From: Halovenus sp.
GTDB taxonomy: Archaea; Halobacteriota; Halobacteria; Halobacteriales; Haloarculaceae
Length of the DNA stretch: 13,573 nt
Assembly (NCBI GenBank): GCA_003551945.1
Contig: PUNZ01000178.1
Coordinates: 1-13,573, forward strand
Reading direction: 5' to 3'
This document shows positions 6,435 to 13,536 of the stretch, in pieces. Each line of letters begins with the position of its first letter. Positions within the stretch are counted from its first letter, which is position 1. The position numbers and the translations under genes were made by a program. The notes under the pieces were generated by a model, which had not been told where the DNA came from, did not search any database, and saw nothing but the letters and a program-made list of their open reading frames with translations.

Positions 6435-8164
6435 TTATCTTTGTTTCCGAAGACCATTCCACCGTCTTTATCCGTCTCATCGTCTGCAGCGTCTTCACTC
6501 TCGGATTCACCTCCGCCGCCTCCATCTTGCTCATCAGTCTCGGACTGGCTTTCTTCAGTTATCTCATCATCTTCGCTAGCGTCATCGGCTTCAGCCGCTT
6601 CATTTGGCTGCACCTTGGTCTCTGCCCGTCCCACTCGTTGGGTCGGCGTCCGCTCGATAGTCGTTTCTGCGTGTGACAGGTGTTCGTGTTCGTGTTGGGC
6701 GGCCTGTTGTTCGAGCGTCGTAATTTCGGCATGGAACGCGTCGGTCAACACATGTGGGTCCGGGAGCAGTTTCGCATCGCCAGTCACCCCGACTCGAACG
6801 TGACCGTTGTAGCTGATGATGCTAATCCCGATTCCCTGGTCGATTGCCTGTGGAACCCAGAAAATGAGGTCGCTCACCTTCTTTCCGCCGAATTCGACGG
6901 CATGAACCGGTCCCGGGACGTTCGTCGCAATCCCCGTCGCATGCTTTTCGAAGATTTTCATCACGATGTTCTGGACGAGCTCCGGCATGTAGCCGCCGAT
7001 ATTCAGGAGGTGGTACATAATAAACGCCTCAACTCCTGATTTCTGAACATCCATTCGCTCGTGAATGGTCTCGATTCGCTCATCCAGTGGTTTTGTGCCG
7101 ACCGGTATTGGTGCAAATAGTAACCCGAAATGATTTCCGAGTTTCCCGCCCCGTGCCTCCATCGGCTTGAGGTTTACCGGAATCGTAAATCGTAATTCGA
7201 GATCTTCGGTCTCTTCGCCGCGCTCTTCTAGAACCCGGCGAATCGCACCGCCCATCGCCGCAAGGAGAACGTCATTGACGGTCGCATCATGACGCTCGCA
7301 GATTGTCTTGACCTTCTGTAGTTCTATCTGGTCAGTCCATGCGGCGGTTTTTGTCTGTCCGAGCTCACCGGTATAAAGTGAGGTCTTCGGCTCATTGCGG
7401 TTTGTCAGTAACCGCCAGGTCGTTTTTAGTCCCTGCCCAAGCAAACTCAGCGGTCCGGATGGACTTGCTTCCTTCCGTAACTGTTCGACAGCATCCTCCT
7501 CGTTCGCTTTTCCACTCTCGTCTGCTGTCTCTTCGCGACGTGTCTCATCCTCCGATTCAACTTCATCTGCGTCGTTATCATCTCCGAAGAGCTTCTCGAA
7601 TTCGCTTTGTTCTTCGGTTTCCTCCTCTTGGTCACGGTCAGGCCGCGGCGGGACGGAAATCCCCCCAATCGGAAATTCGATCTCCTCCGGATTATCGACG
7701 AGGCCGAGCATGACATACAGGAGTGCAAAGCCGTCACCGACGCTATGATTGATGCGGACTGCGACTGCATTCCCCCCATCGTCGCCCGCGTTGTCAACGA
7801 CGAACGCTTCCCACAGCGGTCGTCGTTCATCCAGCGGTCGGCTCATCAACCGCCCGACAAACTCCTCAAAGGTTTCTTCCGTCGCCGGCTCCGGCAACGA
7901 TATCTGGTAGACGTGATTCCGAATATCGAACTCTTCGACTGTCTGCCAGTAGGGCCGACGAAACCGACGCTTTCGGCCGTTTATCCGCTGTTTAAACCGG
8001 TCAAATCGGAGCAGTCGCTCCTCAAGCCGGTCACAGAACTCGTCGTATTCAATTGCCTCTTCGAACTTGAGAATCCCCGTTATCGTCATGAGATTCTCGG
8101 TCGTCCCCATCCGCCTCCACGCGTTGTCTCGCCCGGAAAGCGGTTCTTTCTTCCCCATAAACAT
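6428..8164 (-). CDS. WS/DGAT-like O-acyltransferase
   Basis: This 578-residue protein resembles bacterial wax-ester synthase/diacylglycerol acyltransferases, which transfer an acyl group from acyl-CoA to an alcohol or diacylglycerol. The N-terminal part has the family opening (EPLSGRDNAWRRM, GILKFEE), LMSRPLDERRPLWEAFVV, and INHSVGDG at 138-145. This is the HHxxxDG active-site motif with the first His replaced by Asn, while the second His (H140) and Asp (D144) are kept. The C-terminal domain has TVNDVLLAAMGGAIRRVL (295-312), LGNHFG (342-347) and NVPGP (415-419). Two acidic insertions (about 174-228 and 514-578) make it longer than the usual 450-480 residues. The ATG at 8164 is chosen because a TATA-like box lies 26 nt upstream; in-frame starts at 8224 and 8275 exist. 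The substrate is unknown; a prenyl or glycerol-ether alcohol is conceivable. Confidence 0.85.
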   Translation of the reverse strand: MFMGKKEPLSGRDNAWRRMGTTENLMTITGILKFEEAIEYDEFCDRLEERLLRFDRFKQRINGRKRRFRRPYWQTVEEFDIRNHVYQISLPEPATEETFEEFVGRLMSRPLDERRPLWEAFVVDNAGDDGGNAVAVRINHSVGDGFALLYVMLGLVDNPEEIEFPIGGISVPPRPDRDQEEETEEQSEFEKLFGDDNDADEVESEDETRREETADESGKANEEDAVEQLRKEASPSGPLSLLGQGLKTTWRLLTNRNEPKTSLYTGELGQTKTAAWTDQIELQKVKTICERHDATVNDVLLAAMGGAIRRVLEERGEETEDLELRFTIPVNLKPMEARGGKLGNHFGLLFAPIPVGTKPLDERIETIHERMDVQKSGVEAFIMYHLLNIGGYMPELVQNIVMKIFEKHATGIATNVPGPVHAVEFGGKKVSDLIFWVPQAIDQGIGISIISYNGHVRVGVTGDAKLLPDPHVLTDAFHAEITTLEQQAAQHEHEHLSHAETTIERTPTQRVGRAETKVQPNEAAEADDASEDDEITEESQSETDEQDGGGGGESESEDAADDETDKDGGMVFGNKDNS

Positions 8165-8184
8165 GAGAAAAGCACGCGCACCGC

Positions 8185-8194
8185 CTAATAAAAG
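8185..8194 (-). promoter_or_regulatory. TATA-like box for the WS/DGAT-like gene
   Basis: On the minus strand this reads CTTTTATTAG, centred 26 nt before the ATG at 8164. It supports a leaderless start there over the longer in-frame alternatives at 8224 and 8275. Confidence 0.5.
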
Positions 8195-8231
8195 TTCCTC
8201 AGTGATTTTTTGTGTCGTGCGCATATCGAAG

Positions 8232-8240
8232 CATAAAAAC
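8232..8240 (+). promoter_or_regulatory. TATA-like box for the RecJ-like gene
   Basis: CATAAAAAC is centred about 25 nt upstream of a GTG at 8261 and 31 nt upstream of the ATG at 8267. It therefore fits a transcript starting at or just before the start codon. It faces away from the WS/DGAT-like promoter about 45 bp to the left, making a divergent pair. Confidence 0.5.
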
Positions 8241-8266
8241 GGCCGTGACACGCTATCTGAGTGTAT

Positions 8267-10198
8267 ATGTCTCAACCGAACGGCACGGGAGATGGTGCCG
8301 ACCTCGCGGCCACAGCCGATACTGCGGTCGTTTATGACCTCGCTGACGGCTGTACGACTGACGACCTTGAGGACGGTAACCGGTATCTTGCGACTGTAAA
8401 CGGTGTTGTAGAGTATGGTGTCTTTGTTGACCTGTCCGAGACGGTCTCAGGGCTCGTTCACGCTTCGAACCTTGTCGGGAGCTACGACGTTGGCGACGAA
8501 CTCGTGGTCGAACTTGACGCAGTTCGAGAGAACGGCGATGTTAGCTTCATCGAAGTCCAACTGAGCGACTACGAGCTGGAGCCAGTTGGTCCGGGAACGA
8601 AACTCTCTCTCGAGAATGCGCTTGAGTTCGTCGGCGAAACTGCCCATCTTGAAGGACAGGTCGTCCAGGCCAAACAAACTGGCGGCCCGACAATCTTCCA
8701 GATTCGTATCGAAGGCGGTGTCATCCCTGCGGCAGCCTTCGAAGATGCAGGTGTCCGTGCGTACCCACATGTCTCGCTTGATGATTTCGTCCAGGTGACT
8801 GGAACCGTTGAATCGCATAACGGCCAGGCACAGATTGAAGTCGAGACTCTCGAACGACTCGACGGAGCGGATGCTGCGCGCGTGTCCGACGAACTCGCGG
8901 AAGACACACAGACACTCATCGAACCGGCTGCGGTTGACCCGCTTGTTGACTGGCCTGCGTTCGAAAAGCTGTGGGAGGACCTCGAAGGTGTTGCACGACG
9001 ACTCCGGGAAACGGTTCTGTCCGGCCGACCAATCCGCATTCGTCATCACGCCGATGGTGACGGTCTTTGTGCGAGCGTCCCGGTCCAGTACGCGTTGGAA
9101 CAATTCATTGCAGAGACGTGGGCCGACCCCGAAGCGTCGCGACACCTGCTCCAGCGACTCCCGAGCAAAGCGCCATATTACGAGCTTGAAGATGTCACGC
9201 GCGACCTCAACTACGCGCTCGAAAACCGCGACCGACACGGGCAGAAGCTTCCCCTCTTTTTGATGTTCGACAACGGTTCAACCGAGGAGGATACGCCCGC
9301 TTATCGGAACCTCAAACATTACGACGTCCCGATTTTGGTCGTCGACCACCACCACCCTGACCCTGATGCGTTGTCCGGCCTCGTCGAACAGCACGTCAAT
9401 CCGTATCTCCACGATGAGGATTACCGGATTACCACCGGGATGATGTGCGTCGAGGTTGCGCGGATGATTGCACCGGACATTACCGATGAGGTTCGACACG
9501 TTCCGGCAGTGGCTGGGCTGGCGGACCGCTCAGATAGCGAAGCGATGGACCAGTATCTTGCGCTTGCAAGCGAGGCTGGGTATGACGAATCACAACTGCT
9601 CGATATCGGCGAAGCGCTCGATTATGCGACGTACTGGCTGCGCTATCGCGATGGTCGAGAGTTCATCAACGATGTCATCGGCGTCAACTGCGACGACCGT
9701 GAGCGCCACGAGGCCGTTGTCTCGTTGCTGACCGAGCGCGCAGAGCGTGACGTGAACGCCCAGCTTGACGCTGCGCTCCAGCATGTCACTCACGAAGAAC
9801 TGGAAAATGGTGCACAACTCTACCGACTGGATGTCGAACACCACGCCAAGCGGTTTACCTACCCTGCACCCGGCAAGACCACCGGCAAGGTCCACGACAC
9901 GAAAGTCGAGGAGACGGGTGACCCCGTGATTACCATCGGCTTCGGCCCTGACTTCGCCGTCCTGCGCTCCGATGGCGTTCGATTGGATATCCCCGAGATG
10001 GTCACTGAACTGCAAGCGGCGTTCCCTGGTGCCGGGGTAAGCGGTGGCGGTCACCTCGTCGTCGGTTCAATTCGGTTTGTTCCGGGAATGCGTGAAGAAG
10101 TTGTCGAGGCTCTCGTTGAAAAGATGGCTGAGGCCGAAATCGATGAGGAACTCGGCAGTTCCGCGCCGTCGCTGGATGAATCAGTCAACGTCGAGTAA
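8267..10198 (+). CDS. RecJ-like DHH-family phosphoesterase with S1 and OB domains
   Basis: This 643-residue protein belongs to the archaeal RecJ-like/DHH group, which includes single-strand exonucleases and small-nucleotide phosphodiesterases. Order of domains: S1-type RNA-binding fold about 38-98 (VEYGVFVDL, GLVHASNL), a second OB fold about 124-196, DHH catalytic domain about 255-425, DHHA1 domain about 500-620. Metal-site motifs are visible: RHHADGDG (259-266), FDNGS (334-338), VVDHHH (358-363) and GLADRSDSE (417-425). The DHHA1 motif is GVSGGGH (590-596). All the expected acidic and His residues are present, so it is probably active. The ATG at 8267 is preferred to a GTG two codons earlier. 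A Mut7-C gene follows after 24 nt, suggesting a small nucleic-acid operon. Which numbered RecJ paralogue it is cannot be told here. Confidence 0.9.
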   Translation: MSQPNGTGDGADLAATADTAVVYDLADGCTTDDLEDGNRYLATVNGVVEYGVFVDLSETVSGLVHASNLVGSYDVGDELVVELDAVRENGDVSFIEVQLSDYELEPVGPGTKLSLENALEFVGETAHLEGQVVQAKQTGGPTIFQIRIEGGVIPAAAFEDAGVRAYPHVSLDDFVQVTGTVESHNGQAQIEVETLERLDGADAARVSDELAEDTQTLIEPAAVDPLVDWPAFEKLWEDLEGVARRLRETVLSGRPIRIRHHADGDGLCASVPVQYALEQFIAETWADPEASRHLLQRLPSKAPYYELEDVTRDLNYALENRDRHGQKLPLFLMFDNGSTEEDTPAYRNLKHYDVPILVVDHHHPDPDALSGLVEQHVNPYLHDEDYRITTGMMCVEVARMIAPDITDEVRHVPAVAGLADRSDSEAMDQYLALASEAGYDESQLLDIGEALDYATYWLRYRDGREFINDVIGVNCDDRERHEAVVSLLTERAERDVNAQLDAALQHVTHEELENGAQLYRLDVEHHAKRFTYPAPGKTTGKVHDTKVEETGDPVITIGFGPDFAVLRSDGVRLDIPEMVTELQAAFPGAGVSGGGHLVVGSIRFVPGMREEVVEALVEKMAEAEIDEELGSSAPSLDESVNVE

Positions 10199-10222
10199 TC
10201 CGTCGCATTTTCTCTCTTTCGT

Positions 10223-10684
10223 ATGAGTACCGCCCCCAACCGTTTGTTGCTCGATGTGATGCTCGGTGGCCTTCGCTCATATCTACGGATGTGTAACTAC
10301 GACACTGTCTATGCGCTCGATGAGGATTTGGAAGCAGATGCTGAACTGATTGCGTTTGCGAACGAGGAGGGCCGCACGCTGGTCACTCGGGACCAGCAGT
10401 TGGCAACCCGGTATAACCCCACCATTTTCCTGATTGAGCGGGAGGTAACCGACCAACTGGCGGAGTTAGCTGATGCTGGCCTCTCGCTCTCGATTGCCGA
10501 CGAACCGCGGTACTGCGGTCGGTGTAACGGACTTGTTGAATCAGTCTCCCGTGATAGTACGACTCCTGAATATGTCCCAGACCAAAGCGAACAACCGCTC
10601 TGGTGTTGTACTGCCTGTGGGCAGTATTTCTGGAAAGGAAGTCATTGGGAATCCGTGAGGGAGACACTTGAACAACTCTCCTGA
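10223..10684 (+). CDS. Mut7-C PIN-like RNase domain protein with zinc ribbon
   Basis: This 153-residue protein matches the Mut7-C family, a PIN-like predicted RNase fold fused to a zinc ribbon. The N-terminal part has LLLDVMLGGLRSYLRMCNYD with the expected first Asp (D11), and TLVTRDQQLA with the second acidic site (D57). The C-terminal part carries C98-x-x-C101 (RYCGRCNG) and C129-x-x-C132 (CTACGQYFWKGSHWE), a zinc ribbon with the family's Tyr-Phe-Trp-Lys-Gly-Ser-His-Trp block. The length is normal for archaeal members. It starts at ATG 10223, 24 nt after the RecJ-like stop, with no promoter of its own visible, so it is probably co-transcribed. RNA cleavage is inferred from family membership only. 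Confidence 0.88.
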   Translation: MSTAPNRLLLDVMLGGLRSYLRMCNYDTVYALDEDLEADAELIAFANEEGRTLVTRDQQLATRYNPTIFLIEREVTDQLAELADAGLSLSIADEPRYCGRCNGLVESVSRDSTTPEYVPDQSEQPLWCCTACGQYFWKGSHWESVRETLEQLS

Positions 10685-10702
10685 CTGAGGATAGTGGCTC
10701 AG
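10685..10702. terminator. Hairpin between convergent stop codons
   Basis: CTGAG (10685-10689) pairs with CTCAG (10698-10702) across an 8-nt loop, filling the 19-nt gap between the Mut7-C and NADH dehydrogenase-like stops. The stem is short and has no U tract, so a terminator role is tentative. Confidence 0.3.
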
Positions 10703-10703
10703 C

Positions 10704-12236
10704 CTAGTGGTCACCGTTTGTTTTCTCATCCCCGTTGCCGGCGTTTTCATCCTCGCCTGATTCATCGTCCACCTGAATCGTCACAGGCTCCGTTGTGTTT
10801 GTCTCGGGTGCAGTTGCCGTCCACATATCGAGTCCAGCCTCGAAAAGTGAACCGAGCTGTGATTGTAGTTCGAACAACGGACTGTCCGGGTAGCTCCGGT
10901 CGGTCGCGCGTGTGAACGCTGTCAAATCAACCGACTCCTCGGGACTGTACGTGTCGAGTGTTGACAGAGGTAACTCGGCAACGAGCGATTGCAAGTCTCC
11001 AGCAGAACCGGGGTCTGTTGGAAGTGATAGAACGTTTCCGTCAGCGGCCTGCTCGGAACAGTTCGGCCCAGGCCACCCAAGCTCTTCAGCGACAAGTGTG
11101 GAAGCCTGACAGATTGCTCCAACGGAGCCGAGATGACTCGCACCGATGGCTGCTTTCGTTGCCCGCGCGGGCTCGCCACTGACGATGACTGGTCCGACCT
11201 GGGCAACAGCCCCATCGCCGACGCTGACAACCCAGCCTGCTGTCTCGGCGGTGTACGTTTCAAACTCGACTGGCTCCATGGGGTCTTCACGCTCAGCCAG
11301 CAGACGGATGTTCGCTGCCGCGACCCGGGCTTGTCTAACCGCTGTTTGCGCGGTCGCCGGCGCTTCAACACCTTCTAGGTCTGTGATACGGCCGCCATCG
11401 CCAACCACAAAGGTTGACTCGTCAACTCGGAGGTCTGCGCCGACTGCGAGACGGTTACCTGCCGTTGCGGCTGGACCACGAATCCCGCCAGTCCAGACGA
11501 AGAGGTCGCTTTCGAGCGTCGTGTCATTTTCCAGGGTAACACTCGTTTCGTCGGCCGTCTCGATACCGACGCCGGTCACGACCGTCACGCCGCGGGCAGC
11601 CAGTTCGGCATCAAGGGCATCTGCAAACGGGGTGTCAAACCCTGGTGCGATTCGCTCCGCCTGCTCAACAAGCGTAATGTCGAGTCCAAGGTCCTCCTCT
11701 GTGGAGAGCGCGGCAAGCTCCCCGGCAAGTTGAATGCCCGAAAAGCCCGCTCCCCCGATGATAACATTCCCCTCTGGTGACTCAAGCGCTCGCTCGCGGA
11801 TGGCTGTCACTTCCTCGACAGATTTGAGTCCAATGGCGTGTTCCTCTACAGCCTCGAGGCCGTAAAACTCGGTTTCGGCGCCCAGACAAACCGCTGCGTA
11901 ATCGTAGGTCAGCGTCTCGCCATCAATGGACTCACTCGCTTTATCAGTCTCCTCGGTTTCCACAGCGGTCGGTTCGATGGTGACGGTCTGTTCGCTCGTA
12001 TCGAGGTCAGTTACTCGCGCCGTTCGAACCGTGGCACGGGAGACGAGATTTTCCAGTGGGAACGTCAATATGTCAGCCAACTCCGGTCGCCTCACCACCC
12101 GGTGGACTTCGTGCTGGACGAGATGTGTTCCCGTCTCATCGATAAGTACGATTTCTACGTCCTCGGACAACTGCCGTTCGAGCCGTCTTGTTACGGTTAT
12201 CCCTGCATAGCCGCCGCCGAGAATCACAATACGCAT
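10704..12236 (-). CDS. FAD-dependent NADH dehydrogenase-like oxidoreductase (NDH-2 type)
   Basis: This 510-residue protein has the two-dinucleotide-binding architecture of type-2 NADH dehydrogenases and related pyridine nucleotide-disulphide oxidoreductases. They pass electrons from NAD(P)H through FAD to a quinone at the membrane surface. Visible are the FAD motif GGGYAG (7-12), the second Rossmann motif IGGAGFSG (160-167), LFVWTGGIRGP (245-255) and the distal FAD motif FVVGDGG (276-282) followed by ATAQTAVRQA. An acidic insert occupies about 91-108. After about 380 there is a long region without recognisable motif and an acidic tail (480-510), longer than in typical members. No transmembrane helix is evident. 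The ATG at 12236 is supported by a TATA-like box about 25 nt upstream. It diverges from the bactofilin-like gene. The acceptor cannot be inferred; sulphide:quinone reductase relatives share the fold. Confidence 0.85.
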   Translation of the reverse strand: MRIVILGGGYAGITVTRRLERQLSEDVEIVLIDETGTHLVQHEVHRVVRRPELADILTFPLENLVSRATVRTARVTDLDTSEQTVTIEPTAVETEETDKASESIDGETLTYDYAAVCLGAETEFYGLEAVEEHAIGLKSVEEVTAIRERALESPEGNVIIGGAGFSGIQLAGELAALSTEEDLGLDITLVEQAERIAPGFDTPFADALDAELAARGVTVVTGVGIETADETSVTLENDTTLESDLFVWTGGIRGPAATAGNRLAVGADLRVDESTFVVGDGGRITDLEGVEAPATAQTAVRQARVAAANIRLLAEREDPMEPVEFETYTAETAGWVVSVGDGAVAQVGPVIVSGEPARATKAAIGASHLGSVGAICQASTLVAEELGWPGPNCSEQAADGNVLSLPTDPGSAGDLQSLVAELPLSTLDTYSPEESVDLTAFTRATDRSYPDSPLFELQSQLGSLFEAGLDMWTATAPETNTTEPVTIQVDDESGEDENAGNGDEKTNGDH

Positions 12237-12255
12237 ACTGTTCTTTATGTCCCGA

Positions 12256-12264
12256 CAAATATAG
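12256..12264 (-). promoter_or_regulatory. TATA-like box for the NADH dehydrogenase-like gene
   Basis: The minus strand reads CTATATTTG, centred about 24-25 nt before the ATG at 12236. This fits a leaderless transcript beginning at the start codon. Confidence 0.55.
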
Positions 12265-12301
12265 ACGCTTTGGCATATCCGTCACGGACATCTGGCTCTC
12301 T

Positions 12302-12345
12302 GTCAGTCCGGTGTCAGCCACACGTCAGCCATGCGTCAGACGCGC
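12302..12345. repeat. Four GTCAG elements at exact 11-bp spacing
   Basis: GTCAG occurs at 12302, 12313, 12324 and 12335, each the start of an 11-bp unit (the middle two are GTCAGCCACAC and GTCAGCCATGC). The array lies between two divergent promoters and just upstream of the bactofilin TATA-like box at 12352. Spacing close to one helical turn puts all copies on the same DNA face, as expected for cooperative binding by a regulator. A related GTCAC lies at 12281. Confidence 0.55.
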
Positions 12346-12351
12346 CACAGG

Positions 12352-12358
12352 GGTTTAA
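12352..12358 (+). promoter_or_regulatory. TATA-like box for the bactofilin-like gene
   Basis: GGTTTAA is centred about 29 nt upstream of the GTG at 12384. The ATG at 12360 would sit almost on top of this box, which is one reason to prefer the GTG as start. Confidence 0.4.
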
Positions 12359-12383
12359 GATGCCTGAATACAGGAATTATACT

Positions 12384-13475
12384 GTGTCACTGTTTCGCTC
12401 CGACCCGCTCGATGAACTCCGCATTCCTGATGGGACAGAGGTCGAAGAACATGACCTCGTGACAGACGGCGATGTCATCATCGGGGGGCAGAGCGCTATC
12501 GAGTTTGGGATTCGGGGCGGTAATCTGGTCGCTGGTGAACGAGTGACGTTCGGCGGCCATATCGAAGCGGAAGGGGATTGTCGACTGGATATGTGGTGTC
12601 ACGTTCAGGATAACGTGCTTGTTGCCGAAGATGCGTACCTCGGCGAACGCGTCGAAATCGACGGCGAGCTCCGTGTCGCCGGTAATCTCGATATTGGCGA
12701 CGATGTCGACATTGAGGAAGGATTCGAAGCCAACGGGTGGATTGTCATCCGGAACCCGATGCCAACAATCGTCTTTTTGTTCATTTATCTTTCTCAACTG
12801 CTCCGGTTGGGCGAAGAAGAGGCCGCTGAGGAGTTTTTTTCGGAACTGCTTGATGATGCAGACGCGGAGCAAGCACCAATCTTGATTCCACGAAATAGCC
12901 GCGTTGCCGACGATGCCTGGCGCGTCTCTACCCCGGGTCGAATTGGCGATAACTGTCGCCTCCATGGGAACATCCGCGCGGCTTCGCTCGTTGTTGGCCG
13001 CGATAACGAGATATTCGGAAGCCTCCGCGCCAGAGAAGGGATTACTGTCGGTGCCGGCACCCAGATAACCGGTAACGTGACGACCCGCGAGGGCACCGTT
13101 CGTATCGGCCCAGATACCGATATTCGTGGGGACGTTGCCGGCGAATACGTTGAGGTACACCACGAGGCCACTGTCGAAGGAGCAATCCGGGCTTCCGAAG
13201 AGATGTCGATGGTGAGCGAACCAGTCATCGATGATTCAGTCCTTGAAGAGGAGGGGACAGGCGAACCTGCAGCAGACGACTCCGTCGGTACGGATACGGC
13301 TGCAGCGGAATCAACCGCCCAAGAGGTTGATGCTGAGTCGACAGATGGAGATATGACTGCGGAGACGGAATCCGCAACAACGGAGGAGACGAGCGACGGA
13401 GCGGAGATGGAACTGCCGCCGGAGCCTGTTACAGTCGCTGAACCGCCCGCAGATTCTGAAGACGAAACGCGGTGA
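12384..13475 (+). CDS. Bactofilin-like polymer-forming cytoskeletal protein
   Basis: This 363-residue protein belongs to the polymer-forming cytoskeletal (bactofilin) family, whose beta-helical cores assemble into filaments that shape cells. It has two stretches of short Gly/Asp-turn beta repeats: about 25-122 (for example VTFGGHIEAEGDCRLD, LRVAGNLDIGDDVDI) and 181-268 (FGSLRAREGITVGAGTQITG). Between them lie a hydrophobic segment, PMPTIVFLFIYLSQLL (125-140), and an acidic helix. The C-terminal 85 residues are an acidic, Thr/Ser-rich tail. The GTG at 12384 gives the opening MSLFRSDPLDELRIPDG, which fits related haloarchaeal proteins as I recall them; ATG at 12360 is the alternative. An in-frame extension back to 11838 is rejected because it lies inside the opposite-strand gene. 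Bactofilin homologues in Haloferax are called halofilins; whether this is an orthologue is unknown. Confidence 0.85.
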   Translation: MSLFRSDPLDELRIPDGTEVEEHDLVTDGDVIIGGQSAIEFGIRGGNLVAGERVTFGGHIEAEGDCRLDMWCHVQDNVLVAEDAYLGERVEIDGELRVAGNLDIGDDVDIEEGFEANGWIVIRNPMPTIVFLFIYLSQLLRLGEEEAAEEFFSELLDDADAEQAPILIPRNSRVADDAWRVSTPGRIGDNCRLHGNIRAASLVVGRDNEIFGSLRAREGITVGAGTQITGNVTTREGTVRIGPDTDIRGDVAGEYVEVHHEATVEGAIRASEEMSMVSEPVIDDSVLEEEGTGEPAADDSVGTDTAAAESTAQEVDAESTDGDMTAETESATTEETSDGAEMELPPEPVTVAEPPADSEDETR

Positions 13476-13506
13476 ACTTGCAAACTTTTCGCGCTTGAAC
13501 CAACGC

Positions 13507-13513
13507 CATAAAG
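13507..13513 (+). promoter_or_regulatory. TATA-like box for the last gene
   Basis: CATAAAG is centred 27 nt before the ATG at 13537, the expected position for a leaderless archaeal transcript. Confidence 0.5.
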
Positions 13514-13536
13514 TGCGTCTCGTTCACTCTACAGAT

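Noticed and set aside
8165..8275. Longer start for the WS/DGAT-like gene (8275 or 8224)
   Set aside because: The 8275 start overlaps the divergent RecJ-like start, and the TATA-like box at 8185-8194 fits the ATG at 8164. The start at 8224 cannot be fully excluded.
11146..11733. 195-residue Ser/Ala/Thr-rich plus-strand frame
   Set aside because: It lies wholly antisense to the flavoprotein gene and has the basic, low-complexity composition of a shadow frame.
11838..12383. Extension of the bactofilin frame to 545 residues
   Set aside because: Most of it is antisense to the confident NADH dehydrogenase-like gene, and it is rich in Cys, Arg and Ser with no resemblance to the family.
12794..13483. 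229-residue Ser-rich minus-strand frame
   Set aside because: It is antisense to the bactofilin-like gene; the Ser runs come from the acidic tail codons read backwards.
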